Shown one piece after another: positions 52,568 to 64,000 of a stretch of DNA of 64,000 bases. Source of the DNA: Cheilinus undulatus (Eukaryota; Chordata; Actinopteri; Labriformes; Labridae); contig NC_054869.1 in the NCBI RefSeq assembly GCF_018320785.1, forward strand, positions 40,513,789 to 40,577,788, read 5' to 3'. Position 1 is the first letter of the stretch. Every line of letters begins with the position of its first letter. Both the position numbers and the translations under genes were made by a program. Below the pieces are notes generated by a model, which was not told where the DNA came from, made no database searches, and saw only the letters and a list, made by a program, of their open reading frames with translations.

Positions 52568-53345
52568 GGTGCATCTAAAACAAAGTAGAATATCATGTAG
52601 AAGTTCATTTTTCCCATGATTTACTTCAGAAAACTTAATTTCCATATATATTAAAGATTAATCTCATACAAAGTGAAACATTTCTAGACTTTTGTCTTAA
52701 TCTTGATGATTACGACTTCCAGCTCTTAAAAATAAAAAATCTACCATCTCAAAATAATAGAATATTGTGGAAAAGTCTGATTTGCAAAGGAGTCCTGAGC
52801 CTTCATTCACTCATCCTGGTTCAGTACACACAACCACAATCACAAGAAAGACTGCTGACTTTACCGTTACTCAGAAGACAATCATTGACACCCTCCACAA
52901 GGAGGGTAAGCCACAGAAGGTCACTGCTGAAAGAGCAGGTCCCAAAGTCTGGAGGAAGATCTGAGAGGCACAGAATCCTTCAGTGCTTGAAGTCCAGTGT
53001 TTTCAGTTTCCACAGTCAGTATTGGTTCAGGGTGCCAAGCCATCTGCTGCTGTTGGTCCACTGTGCTTTATCAGGTTCAGAGTTGACACTGTCAGGCATC
53101 TACTCGGAGATTTTAGATTCTTCCATCTGCTGAAGTTTCATGGATATTCTCCTTTTTCAGCAGGACTTTGCACCTGCCCACTGTGAAGCCAAAACCACCA
53201 GAAACTGGTTTGCTGACCATGGTATTACAGTGTTTGATTGAATCTCTGGGGAAATGTCAAGAGGAAGATGAGAGACACCAGACTCAATAATACAGATGAG
53301 CTGAAACTTCTGTGCAAGACTTTGTATTGACTGGGGGAAACTCAT
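52568..53345 (+). mobile_element. Mariner/Tc1 transposon relic, plus strand
   Basis: It starts 'caggtgcatctaaaac', has the AT-rich leader, and keeps coding blocks near the C-terminus: 'aggactttgcacctgcccac' (a degraded QDLAPAHS), NWFADHGITVFD, then 'gtcaagaggaagatgagaga' (VKRKMRD). The SPDLNPIE segment with the third catalytic position is deleted (about 53240). Inactive. Confidence 0.8.
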
Positions 53346-53349
53346 GCAA

Positions 53350-55120
53350 CAAACATTCTTGTGCAAATTCGAAAAGCTAATGTGTCATGAATAGTTGCTG
53401 GGGCATACAAGGTAGGTTTTCTGTATGTACTTGAAACCTCGATATTTTTTCCCCATCTCCCCAGACTCCCTTTCTTCAGACCCTTCTCTTTCAAATGTCT
53501 AATATCCAACAAATAAGAACCAGACTATAGAAACCTTAAAAAAGCCAAATGAAGTTATCCTTTCATTCCTTACAAGGCTAAAATTTGCAGCATTAAAATT
53601 GAGAAACAAGGAAAAAAAGACATTCTGACAAGAAGACAAGTGCAACATGGGTTTATTGTCAAACTGGTTATTAAGACATGAAATTAATTAATGCCATATC
53701 AAATCTTAAACTCCGCTGTAGTAAAGTGCAGATTCAAATCAAGTTGCCCTGGGAGTCCTCATACATTTTCTATGTCTGGTTTTGAACTGTCAGATTTGAT
53801 AAACTGCAATATGAAATCCTACAAATTATGAAAAGCCCTTTTTTCAACCCACACATCTAAAGCTAATGTGCAAACAAATTCACAAAGCTGTACTATTGTC
53901 GATGTTGAGGCATCCTCCCACTCATCTGTCTTCACTTCTCATAGAAATGGACGACAGTTGCACAAAATGATCAAATGAAAGGTTTTCTGCAGTGATTAGT
54001 TGCTTGATATGCTGCTGCTGCACATGCACAGTGGGCCGACGATGGTAGCCTACCCAGATTTTTCTTTTTGATCATGATTACTTAAAGATGAAGTTTAAAG
54101 GTCGGCCTTGTATGAATGTTAAGAGGTCACTTCTGTGTACAAGCCAGCACACTCTCAGGCTGCTGTAGACAGTTTGTTTGGCTGTTGTGGTTTCTTGTGG
54201 CAGTCATGTGCATTATGGAATCTCCATGAGTGCCACTTCAACCAAACTCTTGTCCTCAATCAGCTGTGTAAGCTCCAAAAAACAAACAAAAATGCATCCA
54301 TGAAACACATTCACTCAGACAAATACAAACATACACAGTCGCTCCAATTCATGCACTCGTCTTACATCAATCAGTACAATGGTTTTGCATCCTCTTTGTC
54401 TTCCTTGTGAGAAGGAAAAGGGTACAGAGGAAACGGCAGCAATGAGGTAAACACAAAAAACTCATGAGAGATATTGCACAGACGAGTGCCGGCATAGAAT
54501 ACAACAGTCTCTCTTTCCAACAGCCTAGCCTGTGCATAGGAAGAATAAAGCACTTATGGTGTTCGCAGACATTAAACCCTTCTCGTAAAGCTTTGATAAC
54601 AAAATGAGTCGAGGCTCCACACCACTTGGCAGATCCGGATTTGCATGAGCGTAACTAAAAGTATTGAAAAGGAAAAAAATAACAAAAAAAAACAAAAACA
54701 CAGGAGTAACCTAATGAGAACCGAGTAAGGGTCCATGACTGTTGGCAACAGTGATGGGAAAAAGAAAAAAACAACCTGAAGTCCCAGCATATGTAGAAAC
54801 ACCTCAGTCCTTGCTTTCAGAAGACAGAAGCAGGCAAAGTTGAGGCCGGGTTGGAGCCAGCATGGAGAAAAATCTCTCAAGTTTCAATCAATAAATAGCA
54901 TAGTGGAATATGCAAAAAAAAAAAATCTATTTTTTATAAAGCAAAATTATGTAAACCTCTCGCTCAGTTCATCCAGAGATACAACTGTGTTTGTCCATGT
55001 TGCAATTCTCTCCTGATACATCTCCCACAGATCGGCTGTGAACAGTCAGAGCTGTGGCTCCAGGAGAGAAAAAACAGAGGAACAAAGTGTAAACTTGCTC
55101 CTTCTTTAACTTCAATCGAT
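53350..55120. other. Gene-free stretch, FEM1C downstream region
   Basis: It may include part of a long FEM1C 3' UTR. No coding feature seen. Confidence 0.45.
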
Positions 55121-55125
55121 TTCAG

Positions 55126-55131
55126 TTTATT
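55126..55131 (-). terminator. Candidate FEM1C polyadenylation signal
   Basis: Minus-strand AATAAA about 185 bp after the FEM1C stop. The true 3' UTR may be much longer. Confidence 0.4.
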
Positions 55132-55315
55132 TTCATTGAATGAGGGCATTTTGTTTGAATTGTAATCTCCAAATGGTTTGAATATGCAAAACTAACCCAC
55201 AAAATTGTCTTTCAGCTCCTCCAACACCTCGTGGGTCAGGTGTTAAACTCTAGCACTCCTCAATCCACTCCATGTAATCACACCCCCGCCCTTCCTCTTT
55301 CTATCCATCCGATCA

Positions 55316-55580
55316 TTATCTGTGGAGCAATACAAAGGCCTCCAGTTTCTCTGGGATGTTTCCCCGGTAGTCGAGGCTGTGCTTGATGATGGCCCTGGCG
55401 GCTAGGCACTGCAGCGTGGTGTGGTTGATGGGCTGGATGATGTTCCTGGACAGCTCCTTCTCATCCAGGAGGTCGCAGGCTGTTTGTTGGAAGGCGTTAG
55501 TGCTGTCAAAGTGAGTCCCGCATGAAATCAGCAGGTTCATGATGTCAGGGTGACCGTTGGATGCAGCTATGTGAAGAGGA
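55316..55580 (-). CDS. FEM1C: FEM1C last exon with VHL-box and stop
   Basis: After CCCTCCAG it encodes PLHIAASNGHPDIMNLLISC, NHTTLQCLAARAIIKHSLDY and NIPEKLEAFVLLHR, then TAA at 55318-55316. Confidence 0.97.
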
Positions 55581-58500
55581 CTGGAGGGAAAGATAATGGA
55601 CAGGCATAAGGACTTGCTATGAAACATTTGGTACAAAGTTTTACAGCAAACACCAAATTCAGCACAGCTAGAACTCTGACAGCTATAGACCCAGAAAGAC
55701 CTGCACAATAAAACCAAATTTTATTGATTTAGGTCTGAATTTTTTTGTTTTCTTGCAAACAAGCACCACTTTCTTACATTGCATGCTTAATTGTATACTT
55801 CTCAAATCATTTTCACGTGTTAGCTTTGTCCCTTCTTTATGTTTTGTCAAGGCCTGTAGTCAACCATAGAAAAACAAACAAAAAAACACCCAAACACTGA
55901 TCAGTTGATTGGTCCTTCAGGTAATACAGAGAAATCTTCACTTTATCTAAAAATCAGTTTAATCAAGCTCCTCATTTAACTGCCTGTTGCAGTCTAAAAG
56001 TTCCTTAAAAATTAACATAAGTTTTATAAAACATAATTATTTCTCAACTTATTATGTTGTACTAAAATAACAGCTGACCCCGTGATGAAGAGCGTCACCC
56101 TGCCTTTAATCTTGTAAAAAAGTCAGCTGGTCGTGACTGAATGACCAGAAGAGATTGTTTTTCTCTCTTCTATTCTCTGTATGTAACAGACATGTAATTT
56201 TAATGAGAGGATAAAGGGACTTCATACAAAGTATTTGCTAACGGGTGAATTAAACAGGCTACAGGAGTTGAGGCTTTGATGGAGGACAATGTTAACACAC
56301 TCAGTGCCACTTGGATACAAACATCCTGCATCTTTATATCGAGTTTAAGATGCGTTGTTTCTGAGTTATCTACAGCGTAAACGCAATAAAACCATCACAA
56401 TATAAAAGGTTCTGTGTCACTTTATGTCCCTCTACCTGTATTTCCTCTCCTCTCCATCTGTCAATCAGTCAGCTGTGTGCTCCCATTGTTTCGTTCTTCC
56501 AAACACACACATGCACATGACCAACCGACAAGCAGGATCTTGGTTGGGTGAGAGCAAATTTACCAACCAAACAACTAGAATGTGTCAGCTCTAGTTTTGT
56601 CACTTTTTTGCATTTTGAGGTCTCAGCTGTGCTGTTTTTCATTCAATAAATCAGTATGGTGGATTTTTTCTTTTTAGCAATTTATTATTGAGGAATTGAT
56701 GGTGGTTCCTCAGGCTCAATCATTTGAGAACCATGACTCTAAAGAATTTCATTACATGTTGACACAAACAAGGAGCAGTCAAGAAGTTGTGAAGGAAAAA
56801 ACTGTATTTTCAACTCAAAGCGGCCGTGAACAGAGAGAGAGAGAGAAGGCACAGCGTTGGAAATAAGAAGTTATTTTCTGATTGTTTGAGTGCAGTTACA
56901 CTCTAGAGGACTTCTAAACACATTCACACAAATGTGAACGAGGTGTTTTGTTTTAGAGCTGCTGAATTAAGACACTTCTTTCTGCATGCTTGCAACTCTG
57001 TTCCACTGCCCACTGATGAATGGTTTATTCAGCAGTCATAAAATACATCAAAGTATGTCTCTTTTGACCTGACACGCCAGATGGATTTGTTTCACACACG
57101 CATCTGGAAAACCACTAATACACAGCGTATGGGAAAGGGCAGAGCCTGAAAAAAAAACTTAGGAGGGTGACTGGATGAACATTCTGTCTGTCACATCTTT
57201 ACAGGCCAATCAGAGCAACAAAACACGTGGCGCTGTCACTGCTACCGAGGAATAAACTCCATATAGAACTGCATAATGTGAACCATGGCCACTATAGACA
57301 TGTCAGTTTTTGAAAAGAAACCAACTCAATGCTGTTCTTTGTTCTTCTTTTAATGAAGAAATGTCGTCAAGTCCTGATAAAACTGGTGCTTTAGCAGCAT
57401 CCATGCTAATCTCTTCCGCCATAACAGCACCGGCTTCTTTTTGCTGCTTGCTTACGTCACGACTCCGCCGCCCCCGAAAGTACTGCCACTCGATGCTGAT
57501 TGGTCCTGTCACTTTCTAACCGGGCCCAAATGGTTCAGATGGGAGCTTTGCAAGATGGATTCACCAGTGAGAAACACAGAAACAGGTGTATCTATCTGAT
57601 TTGCAAGGTTTTGGCTCCTTAGCATCTCATTAAAATGCACAAGACAGACAATTATTTCAAGGTATTTTGTATCCAATTCTAGGTATTTATTGTTCAGTGA
57701 TCACCAGTTAATAAAGTTAGGCTATATGTTCTAAAATTACATGAATATACACCGTTTGGCTCCAGGTAAACTGTTGATTCAGTACAGCAAAATGAAGTTA
57801 AAAACAACTCAACATGCTGAAAAAAAGTCTGTATTGTCTATTTCTTAAGTTGTTTGGACCCATGGTTCTCAACGTGGGGGTCCCCAGTTTCTGGTGCCTT
57901 TATTTTAGGGATGAAGGGCTGAAAAGTTTGAGATCCCCTGGTTTAGACAACCAGCCAGAGTGCACTGACTTCACCGTAACCAATGACGTTGATAAAGAGA
58001 GAATATGCAGGGGTTTTGTTTTGTTCTGCCAACTATTGGTTGGTGTGTGGCTGTAATAATCATCAATCAAGGTTTTTTTTTGGGGGGGTGGGGGGGACTA
58101 CAGGCCTATTACTATTATTGTGCATCACCTTTATTTCCTTTCCGCTTCAAGTTCAACATAATTAAACTATGATGTAAAGCCTATAGAAACTCACTGTGTT
58201 TGTCTGGAAAACTTGTATTTTTTCCACATTCTAATATATCACAACCAAGTCATAAAAGCTGTTGGTAGCGTGACTTGAAAAAGCAATGGGGAAGTTCTAG
58301 TGGAAAAGTCTAAAACTTCTGTAACAGTCAGCAATTAGTTCAGGATGTAATTTGCTAGGAGATCAAACAAGATACAGGAAAAGATCTCTAGATTCTGTGA
58401 ACACTTTCATGCCCAAACGTTTTCATCATCCTCTTGCCTCCAGAACACTATCCTGAGCGCTGTCTTCTTTGTTATTTCTCATTAACATAATTATTCATTA

Positions 58501-60470
58501 TCAGTCCCAGTTAAAAGAGAGAGCAGCTTATCATACAGACCTGTTGTCATCTTCATCCCGGCTGTTCACATCCGCCCCACACTCGAGAAGGATGGAGGCG
58601 ACTGTGAGGGAAGGGAACTTGCAGACTGGATAGCGACCCACACAGGTAGTGTTGCGGTCAACAGCCAGGTGAAGCGGGCTGTAGCCGTTCTTACCACATG
58701 GCTGGAGCTTCAAAAATCTGAAGAGAGAGGTCAGCTTTTAGACAACAGTTGTGACAGTGAACTACAAACATTACTAACAGCACTATACAAGAAACTATAT
58801 CCCCATGGACCATGAGAAATTCAGGTTGATTGATTCTATATATCAGAGCTGAAATGTGTTTTCCCACTTAGACTGACATCCTGCTGTTTGCTGAAAGAGG
58901 GGGCTGTAAAAATGCTTTTGTAACATGACTGGCAGAGCGTGAAAAGACATTTTCTGAAATGAGGTCAGAGAAAATAAGTGCCACAAAAGACGCTCATTTT
59001 TCTTTAACCTACCAGTTTAAGATGTCTCTTTACATTTCAAGGATTACAGAGGAAACTGGCTAAATTGTTGCCAGTTTAAGTGAATTACGAAAACCCACCT
59101 ATAGATAGTTTCCTTCTTGAAATGATCCTGTTCTGCAGTACATGGCACCTTCTCTAAAAGACAAATAAGGTGCAGGATGATTGACAGGGCCTTGCTAAGC
59201 TGCGCAGGGTCAGGAGGCATGGGTCCGTTTTGTTTAACTGCCCGCTCAATCTCCAACACACTCTTGGAAAGGATTCCCATCAAGTCCTCAAATGACACCG
59301 ATGTCCCCAGCAGCCCCTTGGCCCTGTCCTGCAGCATGAAGGAGAAGAGCTCAGCGAACGACAGCAGGCTGGAGGCAGTCATGGGGCTCAGGGGGTCCAA
59401 GTTACTCTGCTGCATGTCTAGCGCATACTTCCACAGGTTGATACAGCGCTCAAAATTCCCAGAGTCAGCATAGACAGCACCTCGGTAACGGATGTAGTAA
59501 GACGTGTCTGGGTGCTGGGGGCCCAGGATTCTCTCACGGATAAGGAGTGCCTGCATACGCATCTCGTCCGGGTCGGATATCAGCCCGTCTAACTCCTCAC
59601 TGTTTGTTACCTAAGAGAGAGGGTTACAAGGGTCAACATATGGACATGTAATGTCACGCCTCTTAGACACCATTCCTTTAAGTCCAATCCACTTTATTTC
59701 TACAGCATATTTCAAAAACATTAACAGCCTAATAATGGACTGCTGCAGAAGCTTCTTTGTGTTATAGTGAAACTACTCAGCAGCTTCCCTTTATTTCTTG
59801 CCATAAATCCTTTATTTTATGTACCACTTTTCCACATGTCTAGTACTAGTTTGTCTCCTTTGCTCTAGACTTAAATGCTTAAAGACGCCATTTACTTTAC
59901 CAAAATATTACCTATCCAGCATTACAGAACACAATACATAGCAGAATAACACCTCAGAATTGCTCAAGTAAATACAGGACAAACTGGTACTAACCTCCCT
60001 GGCATAGTCGTATGCCATGATCAGCTGCTTGGGTTCTGGTTTATGGACGATGTTGTTGCTGTCGATGTACCTGAGGTCCATGGCTCTCTTCCAGTATTTC
60101 AAAGCTCCAAGCAGATCTCTCTTCTTATCGACAAACGTCGCTCCCAAGAGCTCCAGAGCATCAATTCGTTCCATGTGGCTTGTCTACAGACAAACATAAT
60201 TATTATTTTTTTTACATTCAACAGATTCCAAAGATCACAGCAGTATACTCAGACTTATTCATGTAGACACACTCTCTTCATAAGTGACCAGAAGCCTGAC
60301 CTGATGATGGGTTGTCAGTTCATCTACGATGTTAGTGTGTCCTGTGACGCTCGCAGAGAGCAGGGGTGTCATGCCATAGCCGTCCTGCTCCATAGTTGCT
60401 CCAAATTGCAGTAGCATCCTCATAATCTCCAGACTGCCCGACTCTGCACAGTCATGAAGAGCAGTGTTGC
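55316..60470 (-). CDS. FEM1C: FEM-1 homolog C, 3' part (last five coding exons)
   Basis: Seen: five in-frame exons total 1313 nt, about 437 residues: ankyrin repeats (GNTALHDCAESGSLEIMRML, DGYGMTPLLSASVTGHTNIV); the TPR-like middle (ERIDALELLGATFVDKKRDL, MQALLIRERILGPQHPDTSY, IRYRGAVYADSGNFERCINL); two more ankyrin repeats (GYSPLHLAVDRNTTCVGRYP, SPLHIAASNGHPDIMNLLIS); and the tail TTLQCLAARAI...NIPEKLEAFVLLHR. The tail fits a VHL-box: BC-box plus a CUL2-type box. Known: FEM1C is the substrate receptor of a CUL2-RBX1 ubiquitin ligase reading C-terminal arginine degrons. It is closer to FEM1C than FEM1A (no long insert after ankyrin repeat 7) or FEM1B. The first ~181 residues lie beyond position 64000. 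Synteny with CCDC112 and PGGT1B supports the C paralogue. Confidence 0.96.
57300..57560 (-). repeat. Dispersed helicase-ORF repeat (copy 3), FEM1C intron
   Basis: The minus-strand frame MTGPISIEWQYFRGRRSRDV continues to VLSGLDDISSLKEEQRTALS. Its DNA matches copy 1 ('ttttatcaggacttgacgac' against 'ttttatcagaactggaccac'). It is the best preserved of the three but stops after about 69 codons, so only the N-terminal end of the ORF is present. Confidence 0.6.
57860..57940. mobile_element. 81-bp hAT miniature element
   Basis: The ends CCATGGTTCTCAAC and, inverted, CAGGGGATCTCAAAC are flanked by octamers GTTTGGAC (57852-57859) and GTTTAGAC (57941-57948), 7 of 8 matching. It is an extreme internal deletion of the family at 25297-26106. 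Confidence 0.75.
58541..58717 (-). CDS. FEM1C: FEM1C exon, C-terminal ankyrin repeat
   Basis: It encodes FLKLQPCGKNGYSPLHLAVD through ECGADVNSRDEDDN. Acceptor CTCTTCAG, donor AACAG/GTCTGT (not a consensus +4, but in frame). Confidence 0.95.
59099..59610 (-). CDS. FEM1C: FEM1C exon, main TPR-like region
   Basis: Largest exon (512 bp). It encodes VTNSEELDGLISDPDEMRMQ through QDHFKKETIY, with the highly conserved LDPLSPMTASSLLSFAEL. Donor TATAG/GTGGGT. Confidence 0.97.
59995..60183 (-). CDS. FEM1C: FEM1C exon, start of the TPR-like region
   Basis: 63 codons in phase 0: TSHMERIDALELLGATFVDK through LIMAYDYARE. Acceptor TGTCTGTAG, donor GAG/GTTAGT. Confidence 0.95.
60301..60470 (-). CDS. FEM1C: FEM1C exon with ankyrin repeats 6-7
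   Basis: It enters in phase 1 after TTCATAG, encodes NTALHDCAESGSLEIMRMLL to GHTNIVDELTTHHQ, and ends CATCAG/GTCAGG. The end reads ELTTHHQ where mammals, from memory, have FLTHHAQ. Confidence 0.95.
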
Positions 60471-63400
60471 CTATGAAGAAATGACATTGGTTACTATAAA
60501 CCACTGCTGAGATTATTATAAAAAGTTTAGGACAAAGAAATGTCTCTATAGAGAAACAGGCATTCATAGAAAGTGTGTTGATCTAATACAATGTCTAATT
60601 CAAGTCTTTTTGGGGCATTCTGCCTTTATTCGATGGAAGAACTTGAGTCAAAGAAAGTAAATATCCAGATGACCTACACTAGACAGCAGAGAAATACATG
60701 ATTGGCATAGTGGGTTTAAAGCTTGAACATTAAAACTAATTAAAACTAATTAAAACTAATCTGTAATAATCTGTTGTCTCTGTCCAGAGAAGCAGTGTGT
60801 GGTGTAGTGCAACTAGAATGGCTAATTGAATGGCCAGCCAATTAGTATTAAGCACATCAGCACTGTGCATCAAATTAAACTATTATACACCACCTACAAC
60901 CGTCTGCTTGATTAAAACTTTGTTAATTCCACCAGGCGAGGGTCAGTCATCCTCCTCCACTAAAAGCAGCTGTGGTAAGACCCCTCAATTTTTTAACAAG
61001 TCCTGCTGGTTAAAAATAGTAACCCAGTGTTGAACTAAAAGGCTGATGTAACATTACATTAAGACGTGTTTAAGGTCAGGTTGGTGAAATGATGACTAGG
61101 TGAAGGTAGGGGTGTAGGATAGGACGATCTCAGATCGTGAAGAAACAGAATGTATCGGCTATTTGCTAAACCCATTCTATTGTAGAACCAGCTATTTTAT
61201 TTCTAGTTCTATGCTCCCTTACCCTCTCTCCTTCTGCTTCCCGACACAGCTGTGATTCACGGCTGGAAATGAAACTGAAACTTAAGACTTAGTCTTTCAT
61301 AAAATTTCTAACAGACCTATACAAAGCTGTTTCTCTAAACCATCGGTGTGCAGAAAAACATTTATTTGCAAACTTTTTTATGAGCTCAAAAGACAGCATC
61401 CTCACTCTGCTGAGGTTCAAACAGGCAAGACAGATGAAACATACTGCGGTCAGCAGAGGAAAGTGTGTCAGAGGCAGATAGAGTTATTTTAACAGTTACA
61501 GCCAACATCATGTTGCTTTCAATGGTTTTTCTTGAGTTATTGACAAGCCTTTCCACCCCTCCACATGAGGATTACCTGTCAGGATTAAGTGCAAGTGAAA
61601 ATTTAGAATATCTGAGACTTATATGGAAGGAGATGGTGATGTCTAAGAGGTCTTGACATCAATCTTTATTAGAAAACATTTCACACAGTATAACCATTGA
61701 TTTCCATGCTTTTCTTTAGCCGCTGAGACTGCTGTATGATCTTAGCCTGCATCTCACTCCTGTCTCTTTCATTGTGTGTAGTAGACAGGGATGAGTGAGA
61801 CATGTAGCCTACTTCTACATCTGTGAACAATCGTTTTCCGACCCCTTTATAAATAGAATCCAACACTACGTTAAAATAACATAAAGCAACTACCTAATTG
61901 CACAAGTCTCTCAGAAAGTGATCATATTCTGGGTAATGCTCATATTTAGTTATTTGGGCAGTCTATTAATGAGGCAAAAGGAACTCTGTCATATGAAATT
62001 GAATATGAACAGGCTACTTGTGCAAAGCTAGGGCTGTATGAATGCTGTTAAAAGTCCACTTCAAAGCAAATTATAGAGTTAAAATGTGCGTGATGAACAC
62101 TAAAGTGGATCTAAAAATCACAAAATGACACAATCCATAATTTTAAAGTGCTGCAGAAATTGGTCCCTTGCCAGCAATGAAATGGAACATTTCTAAAATA
62201 TATAATGCATTAAAAAAGAGGCTGTTGCAGAACATGGAAAAAACTTAACAGTATTTTTGCATTTTAAAAACTATATATGGGAAAAATGTTGTTTTTTGTG
62301 AGCATTAACTCACATTTTTCTTAAAAATGGTGATAAAATACAGATGGTGATCATAAAACTGTGAAATTATATTTTTTTTGACATTGGCCATCCCTAGGTG
62401 AAAGTAAATAAAATGTCATCATGATGTGTTCTAATGTACCTACAGAAGAGGAAAGTAAGGTTTTCAGTTGTTTGAAGGACAAAAGTGTCTTTTAGCAATA
62501 GAAAATAAAGGAATAAGTTGCATAATATGACCAACTTAATGTTCTTGGACTTACTGCATTCTATTTTTAAGATGATTTGTACTGTTTAGCCTATTGAAAA
62601 AGCATAATATGTAACTTTTTCAGTCTATTTACATTTTTGTTTATTAATTCACTTATATTACCATATATAATGAATCATCACTTGTGTAATTCAGCGGCCC
62701 TTGCTGAAGGATACGTGTTGCATTTTAAAAGGTTTTATATTATTCTGTTGAAAATGAGTTATAAGTATGTTGGTGACTGAATAAGGGTGACTTCTGTGCT
62801 ATTTTTAGCAGGTTACATTACCTACTGCATGAGGTTTCAGCAAAGCTAATTAGACTGAACAACCACTAAATCAGCTGCAACTTTAAAACACAAAATATGA
62901 TTGTATCAGTTGTGGCATAACAAATGTGATCGGGCTTGCCTCCTAAACACCATTAAGATGAGTCAAAACTTTAACAAGAGGGACGAAGACTTGCAATAGT
63001 TGATAAAACTGACAGAAGTTAAAAATAATTCTTATACAGAAGGAAGCAATTGTGACACCTCTGTGACACATGCAAAGAGAATAGCCAGTTGAACCAAAGA
63101 TAACTGATGAAGGACCAATGGCTTAAGCGGTTCTGAGTGATAAGAAAGCTGCATTTTTTTTTAAAAATCCGTCTTCTCATAGAACTGAATCCAAAACTGT
63201 AGTTAAAGAAAACACTTTCTCGAAGATCTAGAGAACTGCAGTAGACTTACAAGTAAAGCTGTTCATCCAGCCCATCGTCCTTTCTCTTGGAATAAATTCA
63301 AAATAGCTGCAGATCAGCTGATGCCACAATTACTTTGGTTACCTGTCATCAAGTTATTGAGTTGCACTCACTTCCACCCAGTGATTACCCATTCAAAATG

Positions 63401-64000
63401 GACTCGTCATGCTTACAGTAAGTGCATGTTGTTCTCAACACCACATAGTTTGATAGAAAATAGAAGCTACTCAGCTCATGCCGTCTTTGGCTCATGTTCC
63501 TGTCCCGGCAGCATAAAAGTTTAACACTTCAGCAAACCTGAGCATTTGTTGCGTGATCAAGCATTTTACTAATTGCTCTGTCAAGTAGCAGTCCCCATTC
63601 AGGCACTCTGCAATACACTGAGGCAGTATTTAAATGTTTGGCTTCACTTTGTGGGTGTGTCGAATCATATGTGATATTGTGAGATTCTTTGTAGCCCTCA
63701 ACATTGGAGAGCTCAGTTGAAATCTTTTCATGTGCAATCATGTTCCAATAATACTAACCACTGAAAACATGCCCCATTCAGCTACTTTCAGCCTTAATTA
63801 AAGACAAAGTTCCTTATTACTGTATTAGAATAATACAGAGACACAGAAGATCTGTTTATGTACTCTCACAGTAGTGTCCTTTAAATACAGTTAACATATT
63901 TTGAGACAACTTGCATCTTTCATAAAGACAGAGCACTGTGGGTGACCCAAGGGTAGTGTCGTGACAAGTAGCTTGAGAAATTATTGGAAAATGTTTGAGA
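60471..64000. other. FEM1C intron (partial)
   Basis: About 3.5 kb with no recognisable upstream FEM1C exon. A 10-bp triplet repeat ('attaaaacta' three times) lies at 60731-60761. Otherwise AT-rich unique-looking DNA. Confidence 0.6.

Larger units (their letters stand above)
55581..58540. other. FEM1C last intron (about 3 kb)
   Basis: It holds a minus-strand copy of the helicase-ORF repeat (57300-57560) and an 81-bp hAT mini-element (57860-57940). A G-run lies at 58078-58096. The rest is unremarkable. Confidence 0.7.

Overview
This is a 64 kb piece of a vertebrate nuclear genome, almost certainly from a ray-finned (teleost) fish. The protein exons are clearly vertebrate. The intergenic DNA is AT-rich and full of decayed Tc1/mariner and hAT DNA transposons, tRNA-derived SINEs and the 'ggatggatg'-tailed retroposon typical of teleost genomes. 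There is no bacterial, viral or organellar gene content and no operon structure. All three recognisable genes lie on the minus strand and have introns with GT-AG borders that keep the reading frame.

Layout from left to right: (1) 1-8.7 kb holds the 5' half of PGGT1B (geranylgeranyltransferase-I beta subunit), exons 1-5, with the rest of the gene left of the window. (2) 9.3-18.9 kb holds a complete CCDC112 (centriolar-satellite coiled-coil protein), 14 coding exons and about 504 codons. (3) 18.9-55.1 kb is a 36 kb gene desert with no convincing host protein gene. It holds at least six Tc1/mariner fragments, hAT non-autonomous elements with visible 8-bp target-site duplications, a LINE reverse-transcriptase fragment, SINEs, a 1.1 kb pyrimidine-rich minisatellite and a short CpG-dense patch near 32.3-33.0 kb. 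(4) 55.3-60.5 kb holds the last five coding exons of FEM1C, a CUL2 E3-ligase substrate receptor. Its 5' exons lie right of the window.

The order and orientation PGGT1B-CCDC112-FEM1C, all on one strand with a large gap before FEM1C, matches what I recall of human 5q22.3, so this is an old conserved block. The three genes do not form one pathway: one prenylates Rho/Rap-type GTPases, one works at centriolar satellites and one reads C-terminal degrons. I found no evidence of an undescribed multi-gene system. The observations most worth a second look are a near-perfect 24-bp-arm hairpin at 1.73-1.79 kb, a nested repeat insertion with its own empty-site paralogue, an 81-bp hAT miniature element, a repeat family carrying a helicase-like ORF start in three copies, and a FEM1C coding region more divided by introns than I recall in mammals.
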